Shown here: in pieces, positions 1-7,900 of the stretch
How positions within the stretch are numbered: the stretch's first letter is position 1
Layout: each line of letters starts with the position of its first letter
Source: Halocaridina rubra
Lineage: Eukaryota; Arthropoda; Malacostraca; Decapoda; Atyidae
Reading direction: 5' to 3'
Assembly: GCA_037179515.1 (NCBI GenBank)
Contig: JAXCGZ010011638.1
Coordinates: 21,536-85,535 of the forward strand
DNA: 64,000 bases
Notes under the pieces: model-generated
What the model saw: the letters and a program-made list of their open reading frames with translations, nothing else
Databases searched by the model: none
Told to the model about the DNA's origin: nothing
Program-made: the position numbers and the translations under genes

Positions 1-5
1 AAACA

Positions 6-277
6 TTAATCATTTTTTACCCCGACCTGGACTCGAACCTAGGACTTATGATTACTAAGTCAAGGCGCTACCAATAAACCAAAGAAGGTTAAAAGGAATC
101 CAACCTTATAGCTTATATCTGCTATACTTAGGAATGAATGCATTCTATTTGAATGACACTATGTTCATATTTGAGATTCCCCAACCTCACTCGTGGCTTC
201 ATTTTAGCATTTAATTCAATCCTAATCTCATTCGGGCCAAGAAATAACCAAATATGCACATTGCATATTTTAAGACA
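6..277 (-). repeat. Monomer type A
   Basis: Marked on the plus strand by ccaataaaccaaag, gaatgcattctatttg, ttgagattcc, aatcctaatctc, gggccaag and aaatatgcac, ending in attttaagacatg. Box B is intact. Box A reads TGGTTTATTGG with a mismatch at the R position. Other copies start at 3006, 14994, 20175 and 22629, with a relative at 46624. Confidence 0.85.
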
Positions 278-411
278 TGAAACATTTTTTACCCCGAAAG
301 GGACTCGAACCTAGGACTTATGATTACTAAGTCGAGGCACTACCACTACACCACAGAAGGTTAAAAGGAATCCAACCTTATAGCTTATATCTGCTATACT
401 TTGGAATGAAC

Positions 412-428
412 GCATTCTATCTGAATGC
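412..428. repeat. Hairpin dyad in the tRNA-unrelated part of the monomer
   Basis: GCATTC and GAATGC form a perfect 6-bp inverted repeat around TATCT. The dyad occurs in most monomers. It is reduced to 5 bp where the left arm is TCATTC (types F, I and many others) and broken in type E (CCTTC/GAATGG). In type A the adjacent bases form a 10-bp palindrome, GAATGCATTC. It could be a protein site or RNA hairpin, or chance retention. Confidence 0.6.
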
Positions 429-544
429 CACTATGTTCATATTACAGATTCTCAAACCTAACTCGTGGCTTCATTTTAGCATTTAATTCAATTCCCAATC
501 TCATTCGGGCCATCAAATAACCATATAAGCACATTACATATGTG

Positions 545-548
545 AAAA
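545..548 (-). terminator. Minimal Pol III terminator-like T run
   Basis: The minus strand has TTTT about 14 nt past the tRNA-like 3' end, the shortest run that commonly ends Pol III transcription. No TTTT occurs inside the exemplar tRNA-like domain. A transcript from the domain's 5' end would be roughly 90 nt. The run is present before most monomer starts (plus strand gaaaacatg) but is lost before type B, where the plus strand reads ttaagacatg. Confidence 0.45.
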
Positions 549-573
549 TATGAATCATTTTGTACCCCGACCG

Positions 574-584
574 GGACTCGAACC
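574..584 (-). promoter_or_regulatory. Box B element of an internal Pol III promoter (TFIIIC site)
   Basis: The minus strand reads GGTTCGAGTCC, a full match to the box B consensus GGTTCGANTCC, 31 nt from box A, a spacing normal for tRNA genes. Types D, E, H and Q instead read GGTTCGAGAAC and so lose the TCC end. A few monomers (for example the one starting at 34081) have GGTTCGATTCC, also a full match. Confidence 0.8.
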
Positions 585-615
585 TAGGACTTATGATTAC
601 TAAGTCAAGGTGCTA

Positions 616-626
616 CCACTACACCA
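616..626 (-). promoter_or_regulatory. Box A-like element of an internal Pol III promoter
   Basis: The minus strand reads TGGTGTAGTGG, matching the box A consensus TRGYNNARNNG at every fixed position. It is kept in most monomers. Type A changes it to TGGTTTATTGG and type E to TGTTGTAGTGG, each breaking one fixed position; type F's TGGTGTAGTTG still fits. Whether it is used for transcription cannot be told from sequence. Confidence 0.75.
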
Positions 627-720
627 CAGAAGGTTAAAAGGTTATCAACCTTATAGCTTATATCTGCTATACTTAGGAATGAACGCATTCTATCTGAATA
701 CCACTATGTTCATATTACAA

Positions 721-780
721 ATTCCCCAACCTCACTCGTGGCTTCATTTTAGCATTTAATTCAATTCCCAATCTCATTCG
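721..780. repeat. Degenerate internal direct repeat inside the monomer
   Basis: attccccaacctcactcg at 721-738 and attcccaatctcattcg at 764-780 align with one missing C and two C-to-T differences, 43 bp apart, and the bases after each (tggcttcat, ggccatgaa) are also loosely alike. A weaker third relative, gaatccaacc followed by gcttatat, lies about 79 bp upstream in the monomer. This suggests the body grew from a shorter unit. Confidence 0.55.
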
Positions 781-802
781 GGCCATGAAATAACTAAATA
801 AG

Positions 803-817
803 CACATTACATATGTG
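803..817. repeat. CACAT-TACAT-ATGTG dyad next to the monomer junction
   Basis: Inverted arms CACAT and ATGTG flank TACAT and contain the palindrome ACATATGT. Most monomers carry this form. The G type carries CACATT-ACA-AATGTG (for example 1893-1907), which also keeps the arms paired. It lies between the tRNA-unrelated body and the TTTT run. Confidence 0.55.
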
Positions 818-823
818 CAAACA

Positions 824-1095
824 TGAATCATTTTTACCCCGACAGGTTCTCGAACCTAGGACTTATGATTACTAAGTCAAGGCGCTACCACTACACCACA
901 GAAGGTTAAAAGGACTCCAACCTTATAGCTTATATCTGCTATACTTTGGAATGAACGCATTCTATTTGAATGCCAATGTGTTCATATTACAGATTCCCCA
1001 ACCTCACTCGTGGCTTCATTTTAGCATTTAATTCAATTCCCAATCTTATTCGGGCCATGAAATAACCAAATAAGCACATTACATATGTGAAAACA
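824..1095 (-). repeat. Monomer type D
   Basis: Marked by tttttaccccgacaggttc, aaaggactcc and gccaatgtgttc. It has five T instead of six, hence 272 bp. Box A is intact; box B reads GGTTCGAGAAC. Copies start at 3825, 10910, 12813, 15812, 23447, 32718, 40626, 51804, 54806, 59439 and near 61892. Confidence 0.85.
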
Positions 1096-1368
1096 TGAAT
1101 CATTTATTACCCCGACTTGTTCTCGAACCTAGGACTTATGATTACTACGTCAAGGCGCTACCACTACAACACAGAAGGTTAAAAGGAATCCAACCTTATA
1201 GCTTATATCTGCTATACTTAGGAATGAACACCTTCTATCTGAATGGCACTATGTTCATATTAAAGATTTCCCAACCTTACTCGTCGCTTCATTTTAGCAT
1301 TTAATTCAATTCCCAATCTCATTCGGGCTATGAAATAACCAAATAAGCACATTACATATGTGAAAACA
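1096..1368 (-). repeat. Monomer type E
   Basis: Marked by tttattaccccgacttg, attactacgtc, actacaacacag, gaatggcac, attaaagatttccc and cttactcgtcgc. Box A (TGTTGTAGTGG) and box B (GGTTCGAGAAC) both depart from consensus and the body dyad is broken, so this is the most decayed type for Pol III signals. Copies start at 11182, 13085, 23719 (body like another type), 32990, 40898, 52076, 55078, 59711 and 62167. A 69-codon frame through it looks incidental. Confidence 0.85.
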
Positions 1369-1641
1369 TGAATCATTTTTTACCCCGACCGGGACTCGAA
1401 CCTAGGACTTATGATTACTAAGTCAAGGCGCTACAACTACACCACAGAAGGTTAAAAGGAATCCAACCTTATAGCTTATATCTGCTATACTTAGGAATGA
1501 ACTCATTCTATCTGAATGCCACTATGTTCATATTACAGATTCCCCAACCTCACTCGTGGCATCATTTTAGTATTTAATTCAATTCCCAATCTCATTCGGG
1601 CCATGAAATAACCAAATAAGCACATTACATATGTGAAAACA
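1369..1641 (-). repeat. Monomer type F
   Basis: Marked by gcgctacaactacacc, gaactcattc and gtggcatcattttagtattt. Box B is intact; box A reads TGGTGTAGTTG, still within consensus. Copies start at 11455, 13358, 33263, 52349, 55351, 59984 and 62440, always right after type E. Confidence 0.85.
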
Positions 1642-1913
1642 TGAATCATTTTTACCCCAACCGGGAGTCGAACCTAGGACTTATGATTACTAAGTCAAGG
1701 CGCTACCACTACACCACAGAAGGTTAAAAGGAATCCAACTTTATAGCTTATATCTGCTATACTTTGGAATGAACGCATTCTATCTGAATGCCACTAAATT
1801 CATCTTACAGATTCCCCAACCTCACTCGTGGCTTCATTTTAGCATTTAATTCAATTCCCCGTCTCATTCTAGCCATGAAATAACCAACTAAGCACATTAC
1901 AAATGTGAAAACA
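1642..1913 (-). repeat. Monomer type G
   Basis: Marked by ttaccccaaccggg, aactttatagc, cactaa(g/a)ttcatcttac, attctagcc and accaactaagc with acaaatgtg. This copy has box B GGTTCGACTCC, also consensus. Copies start at 4370, 13631 (1-bp deletion in cctagacttatg) and 16357. A relative lacking cccaacc and ttcatcttac (called G') follows F at 33536, 52622, 55624, 60257 and 62713. Confidence 0.8.
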
Positions 1914-2186
1914 TGAATCATATTTTACCCCGACTTGTTCTCGAACCTAGGACTTATGATTACTAAGTCAAGGCGCTACCACTACACCACAGAAGGTTAA
2001 AAGGAATCCAACCTTATAGCTTATATCTGCTATACTTAGGAATAAACGCATTCTATCTGAATGCCACTATGTTCATATTACAGATTCCCCAACCTCACTC
2101 GTGGCTTCATTTTAGCATTTAAATCAATTCCCAATCTCATTCGGGATATGAAATAACCAAATAAGCACATTACATATGTGAAAACA
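1914..2186 (-). repeat. Monomer type H
   Basis: Marked by ccccgacttgttctcg, ggaataaacgc, atttaaatcaattc and gggatatg. Box A is intact; box B reads GGTTCGAGAAC and the T-stem is largely lost. Copies start at 4642, 13902, 16629, 21265, 33808, 52894, 55896 and 62985, with diverged relatives elsewhere. Confidence 0.8.
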
Positions 2187-2459
2187 TGAATCATTTTTTA
2201 CCCCGACCGGGACTCGAACCTAGGACTTATGATTACTAAGTCAAGGCGCTACCACTACACCACAGAAGGTTAAAAGGAATCCAGCCTTATAGCTTATATC
2301 TGCTATACTTAGGAATGAACTCATTCTATCTGAATACCACTATGTTCATATTACAGATTCCCCAACCTCATTCGTGGCTTCATTTTAGCATTTAATTCAA
2401 ATCCCAATCTCATTCGGGCCATGCAATAACCAAATAAGCACATTACATATGTGAAAACA
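2187..2459 (-). repeat. Monomer type I
   Basis: Marked by ccagccttatagc, gaactcattc, gaataccac, cctcattcgtgg, ttcaaatccc and gccatgcaat. Both Pol III boxes are intact. A near-identical copy starts at 14175. Confidence 0.8.
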
Positions 2460-2732
2460 TGAATCATTTCTTACCCCGACCGGGACTCGAACCTACGACT
2501 TATGATTACTAAGTCAAGGCGCTACCACTACACCACAGAAGGTTAAAAGGAATCCAACCTTATAGCTTATATCTGCTATACTTTGGAATAAACGCATTCA
2601 ATCTGAATGCCACTATGTTCATTTTACAGATTCCCCAACCTCACTCGTGGCTTCATTTTAGTATTTAATTCAATTCCCAATCTCATTCGGGCCATGAAAT
2701 AACCAAATAAGCACTTTACATATGTGAAAACA
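2460..2732 (-). repeat. Monomer type J
   Basis: Marked by tcatttcttacccc, ggaataaacgcattcaatc, ttcattttacag, tttagtattt and gcactttacatatg. This copy and several others also show cctacgac. Both Pol III boxes are intact. Copies start at 14448, 22083, 34626, 41716, 49894 and 56714. Confidence 0.8.
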
Positions 2733-3005
2733 TGAATCATTTTTTACCCCGACCGGGACTCGAACCTAGGACTTATGATTACTAAGTCAAGGCGCTACCA
2801 CTACACCACAGAAGGTTAAAAAGAATCCAACCTTATTGCTTATATCTGCTATACTTAGCAATGAACGCCTTCTATCTGAATTCCACTATGTTCATATTAC
2901 AGATTCCCCAACCTCACTCGTGGCTTCATTTTAGCATTTAATTCAATTCCCAATCTCATTCGGGCCATCAAATAACCAAATAAGCACATTACATATGTGA
3001 AAACA
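2733..3005 (-). repeat. Monomer type K
   Basis: Marked by ttaaaaagaatcc, cttattgctt, cttagcaatgaacgcc and gaattccac. Both Pol III boxes are intact. Copies start at 14721, 19902 and 22356. Confidence 0.8.
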
Positions 3006-4914
3006 TGAATCATTTTTTACCCCGACCGGGACTCGAACCTAGGACTTATGATTACTAAGTCAAGGCGCTACCAATAAACCAAAGAAGGTTAAAAGGAATC
3101 CAACCTTATAGCTTATATCTGCTATACTTAGGGATTAATGCATTCTATTTGAATGACACTATGTTCATATTTGAGATTCCCCAACCTCACTCGTGGCTTC
3201 ATTTTAGCATTTAATTCAATCCTAATCTCATTCGGGCCAAGAAATAACCAAATATGCACATTACATATTTTAAGACATGAAACATTTTTTTACCCCGAAA
3301 GGGACTCGAACCTAGGACTTATGATTACTAAGTCGAGGCACTACCACTACACCACAGAAGGTTAAAAGGAATCCAACCTTATAGCTTATATCTGCTATAC
3401 TTTGGAATGAACGCATTCTATCTGAATGCCACTATGTTCATATTACAGATTCTCAAACCTAACTCGTGGCTTCATTTTAGCATTTAATTCAATTCCCAAT
3501 CTCATTCGGGCCATCAAATAACCATATAAGCACATTACATATGTGAAAATATGAATCATTTTTTACCCCGACCGGGAGTCGAACCTAGGACTTATGATTA
3601 CTAAGTCAAGGTGCTACCACTACACCACAGAAGGTTAAAAGGTATCCAACCTTATAGCTTATATCTGCTATACTTAGGAATGAACGCATTCTATCTGAAT
3701 ACCACTATGTTCATATTACAGATTCCCCAACCTCACTCGTGGCTTCATTTTAGCATTTAATTCAATTCCCAATCTCATTCGGGCCATGAAATAACTAAAT
3801 AAGCACATTACATATGTGCAAACATGAATCATTTTTACCCCGACAGGTTCTAGAACCTAGGACTTATGATTACTAAGTCAAGGCGCTACCACTACACCAC
3901 AGAAGGTTAAAAGGACTCCAACCTTATAGCTTATATCTGCTATACTTTGGAATGAACGCATTCTATCTGAATGCCAATGTGTTCATATTACAGATTCCCC
4001 AACCTCACTCGTGGCTTCATTTTAGCATTTAATTCAATTCCCAATCTCATTCGGGAAATGAAATAACCAAATAAGCACATTACATATGTGAAAACATGAA
4101 TCATTTATTACCCCGACTTGTTCTCGAACCTAGGACTTATGATTACTACGTCAAGGCGCTACCACTACAACACAGAAGGTTAAAGGGAATCCAACCTTAT
4201 AGCTTATATCTGCTATACTTAGGAATGAACTCATTCTATCTGAATGCCACTATGTTCATATTACAGATTCCCCAACCTCACTCGTGGCATCATTTTAGTA
4301 TTTAATTCAATTCCCAATCTCATTCGGGCCATGAAATAACCAAATAAGCACATTACATATGTGAAAACATGAATCATTTTTACCCCAACCGGGACTCGAA
4401 CCTAGGACTTATGATTACTAAGTCAAGGCGCTACCACTACACCACAGAAGGTTAAAAGGAATCCAACTTTATAGCTTATATCTGCTATACTTTGGAATGA
4501 ACGCATTCTATCTGAATGCCACTAAGTTCATCTTACAGATTCCCCAACCTCACTCGTGGCTTCATTTTAGCATTTAATTCAATTCCCAGTCTCATTCTAG
4601 CCATGAAATAACCAACTAAGCACATTACAAATGTGAAAACATGAATTATTTTTTACCCCGACTTGTTCTCGAACCTAGGACTTATGATTACTAAGTCAAG
4701 GCGCTACCACTACACCACAGAAGGTTAAAAGGAATCCAACCTTATAGCTTATATCTGCTATACTTAGGAATAAACGCATTCTATCTGAATGCCACTATGT
4801 TCATATTACAGATTCCCCAACCTCACTCGTGGCTTCATTTTAGCATTTAAATCAATTCCCAATCTCATTCGGGATATGAAATAACCAAATAAGCACATTA
4901 CATATGTGAAAACA
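3006..4914 (-). repeat. 11-mer higher-order repeat copy 2, shortened to A,B,C,D,E/F,G,H
   Basis: Monomers start at 3006, 3278, 3552, 3825, 4097, 4370 and 4642 and follow copy 1 in order. One monomer is missing because E and F are fused, and the series leaves the A-K order after H. The first monomer carries gggattaatg, a variant shared with 14994. Confidence 0.85.
4097..4369 (-). repeat. E/F chimeric monomer
   Basis: The first half is type E (tttattacc, attactacgtc, acaacacag) and the second half is type F (gaactcattc, gtggcatcattttagt). The switch lies between about 4184 and 4229. The private change taaagggaatcc marks it, and the same chimera with the same change occurs at 16084. This is the product expected from unequal crossover out of register by one monomer. 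Confidence 0.85.
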
Positions 4915-7900
4915 TGAATCATTTTTTACCCCGACCTGGACTCGAACCTAGGACTTATGATTACTAAGTCAAGGCGCTACCACTACACCACAGAAGGTTA
5001 AAAGGAATCCAACCTTATAGCTTTTATCTGCTATACTTTGGAATGAACGCATTCTATCTCAATGACACTATGTTCATAGTACAGATTCCCCAACCTCACT
5101 CGTGGCTTCATTTTAGCATTTAATTCAAGTCCCAATCTCATTCGGGCCATGAAATAACCAAATATGCACATTACATATGTGAAAACATGAATCATTTTTT
5201 ACCCCGACCTGGACTCGAACCTAGGACTTATGATTACTAAGTCAAGGCGCTACCACTACACCACAGAAGGTTAAAAGGAATCCAACCTTAGAGCTTTTAT
5301 CTGCTATACTTTGGAATGAACGCATTCTATCTCAATGACACTATGTTCATAGTACAGATTCCCCAACCTCACTCGTGGTTTCATTTTAGCATTTAATTCA
5401 ATTCCCAATCTCATTCGGGAAATGAAATAACCAAATAAGCACATTATATATGTGAAATCATGAATCATTTTTTACCCCGACCAGGACTCGAACCTAGGAC
5501 TTATGATTACTAAGTCAAGGTGCTACCACTACACCACAGAAGGTTAAAAGGAATCCAACCTTATAGCTTATATCTGCTATACATAGGAATTAACTCATTC
5601 TATCTGAATGCCACTATGTTCATATGACAGATTCCCCAACCTCACTCGTGGCTTCATTTTAGTATTTAATTCTAATTCCTAATCTCATTCACGCCATGAA
5701 ATAACCAAATAAGCACAATACATATGTGAAAACATGAATCATTTTTACCCCGACCGGGACTCGAACCTAGGACTTATGATTACTAAGTCAAGGCGCTACC
5801 ACTACACCACAGAAGGTTAAAAGGAATCCAACATTATAGCTTATATCTGCTATAACTTGGAATGAACTCATTATATCTGAATGCCACTTTGTTCATATTA
5901 CAGATTCCCCAACCTCATTCGTGGCTTCATTTTAGCATTTATTTCAAATCCCAATCTCATTCGGGCCATGAAATAACCAAATAAGCACATTACATATGTG
6001 AAAACATGAATCATTTTTTACCCCGACCGGGACTCGAACCTAGGACTTATGATTACTAAGTCAAGGCGCTACCACTACACCACAGAAGGTTAAAAGGAAT
6101 CCAACATTATAGCTTATATCTTCTAAACTTTGGAATGAACTCATTCTATCTGAATGCCACTATGTTCATATTACAGATTCCCCAACTTCATTCGTGGCTT
6201 CATTTTAGCATTTAATTCAAATCCCAATATCATTCGGGCCATGAAATAACCAAATAAGCACATTACATATGTGAAAACATGAATCATTTTTTACCCCGAC
6301 CGGGACTCGAACCTAGGACTTATGATTACTAAGTCAAGGCGCTACCACTACACCACAAAAGGTTAAAAGGAATCCAACTTTATAGCTTATATCTGCTATA
6401 CTTTGGAATGAGCGCATTCTATCTGAATGCCAATATGTTCATATTACAGAATCCCCAACCTCACACGTGGCTTCATTTTAGCATTTAATTCAATTCCCAA
6501 TCTCATTCGGGCCATGAAATAACCAAATAAGCACATTACATATGTGAAAACATGAATAATTTTTTACCCCGACCAGGACTCGAACCTTGGACTTATGATT
6601 ACTAATTCAAGGTGCTACCCCTACACCACAGAAGGTTAAAAGGAATCCAACCTTATAGCTTATATCTGCTATACTTTGGAATGAACGCATTCTATCTCAA
6701 TGACACTATATTCATATTATAGATTCCCCAACCTCACTCGTGGCTTCATTTTAGCATTTAATTCAATTCCCAATCTCATTAGGGCCATGAAATAACCAAA
6801 TAAGCACATTACATATGTGAAAACATGAATCATTTTTTACCCCGACCGGGACTCGAATCTAGGACTTATGATTACTAATTCGAGGCACTACCACTACACC
6901 ACAGAATGTTGAAAGGAATCCAACCTTATTGCTTATATCTGCTATACTTAGGAATGAACTCCTTCTATTTGAATGCCACTATGTTCATATTACAGATTCT
7001 CCAATCTAACTAGTGGCTTCATTTTAGCATTTAATTCAATTCCCAATCTCATTCAGGCCATGAAATAACCATATAAGCACATTACATATGTGAAAACATG
7101 AATCATTTTTTACCCCGACCGGGACTCGAATCTAGGACTTATGATTACTAGGTCAAGGCGCTACCACTACACCACAGAAGGTTAAAAGGAATCCAACCTT
7201 ATAGCTTATATCTGCTATACTTTGGAATGAACTCACTCTATCTGAAAGCCACTATGTTCATGTTACAGATTCCCCAACCTCACTCGTGGCTTCATTTTAG
7301 TATTTAATTCAATTCCCAATCTCATTCGGGCCATGAAATAACCAAATAAGCACATTACATATGTGAAAACATGAATCATTTTTACCCTGACCGGGACTCG
7401 AACCTAGGACTTATGATTACTAAGTCAAGGCGCTACCACTACACCACAGAAGGTTAAAAGGAATCCAACATTATAGCTTATATCTGCTATACTTTGGAAT
7501 GAACTCATTCTATCTGAAAGCCACTATGTTCATATTACAGATTCCCCAACCTCACTCGTGGCTTCATTTTAGCATTTAATTCAATTCCCAATCTCATTCG
7601 GGCCAAGAAATAACCAAATATGCACATTACATATGTGAAAACATGAATCATTTTTTACCCCGACCTGGACTCGAACCTAGGACTTATGATTACTAAGTCA
7701 AGGCGCTACCACTACACCACAGAAGGTTAAAAGGAATCCAAACTTATAGCTTATATCTGCTATACTTTGGAATGAACGCATTCTATCTCAATGACACTAT
7801 GTTCATATTACAGATTCCCCAACCTCACTCGTGGCTTCATTTTAGCATTTAATTCAATTCCCAATCTCATTCGGGCCATTTAATAACCAAATAAGCACAT

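Larger units (their letters stand above)
278..550 (-). repeat. Monomer type B
   Basis: Marked by cccgaaaggg, aagtcgaggcac, cagattctcaaacc and ccatcaaataaccatata. Both Pol III boxes fit consensus, but the usual TTTT past the tRNA-like 3' end is missing because the preceding monomer ends ttaagacatg. Other copies start at 3278, 15266, 20447 and 22901. Confidence 0.85.
563..633 (-). pseudogene. tRNA-like domain of the satellite monomer (exemplar in type C)
   Basis: Read on the minus strand from 633 to 563 this has the layout of a 71-nt tRNA. T8 opens a box A; the D-stem GTGT/GCGC pairs with G-C and G-U pairs around the seven-base loop AGTGGTA. The anticodon-loop position reads TTAGTAA with T33 and A37, giving anticodon AGT (Thr). 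The T-loop is TTCGAGT and the T-stem CTAGG/CCCGG has four of five pairs. The acceptor halves CCTTCTG and TCGGGGT pair poorly even with wobbles, and the anticodon stem TTGAC/TCATA does not pair. A competing hairpin GACTTA/TAAGTC with loop GTAATCA is possible. So this is a decayed tRNA relic, comparable to a SINE head, and not a functional tRNA gene. Equivalent domains lie about 12-82 bases into every monomer. The Thr assignment is tentative. Confidence 0.85.
551..823 (-). repeat. Monomer type C
   Basis: Marked by gaaaatatgaatc at its start, caaggtgctacc, an aaggtatcc-type variant (aaggttatc here), gaataccac, ataactaaataagc and gtgcaaacatg at its end. Both Pol III boxes are intact. Copies or close relatives start at 3552, 10637, 12540, 15539, 23174, 32445, 40353, 49349, 51531, 54533, 59166 and 61619. 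Confidence 0.85.
6..3005 (-). repeat. 11-monomer higher-order repeat, copy 1 (types A-K)
   Basis: Eleven distinguishable monomers start at 6, 278, 551, 824, 1096, 1369, 1642, 1914, 2187, 2460 and 2733. The series then restarts at 3006 with the same variants as at 6 (only about five differences seen in the first 272 bp). The higher-order period is 3,000 bp. This is the reference copy for the type names used in this annotation. Confidence 0.9.

Noticed and set aside
565..582. CENP-B box in CCCG...CGAA near box B
   Set aside because: On the plus strand CCCG and CGAA are separated by nine bases, not the seven of the CENP-B box complement, and the other candidate (attcgggccatgaaat) lacks the CGGG end.
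563..633. Functional tRNA-Thr gene cluster
   Set aside because: The acceptor stem and anticodon stem do not pair in any type I examined, and the domain sits in a regular satellite period. It is best read as tRNA-derived repeat.
1095..1304. 69-codon plus-strand frames (also at 4096, 11181, 13084, 16083, 23718, 32989, 40897, 52075, 55077, 55895, 59710, 62166) as a repeated small protein family
   Set aside because: They run antisense through the tRNA-like domain and exist only in E-like or H-like monomers that happen to lack stops. Frame length tracks the satellite type, and there is no plausible promoter, signal peptide or domain. They are by-products of repetition.
3153..3365. 70-codon plus-strand frame across an A/B junction
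   Set aside because: It spans two monomers and depends on the extra T in the run near 3281-3290; equivalent A/B junctions elsewhere are not open.
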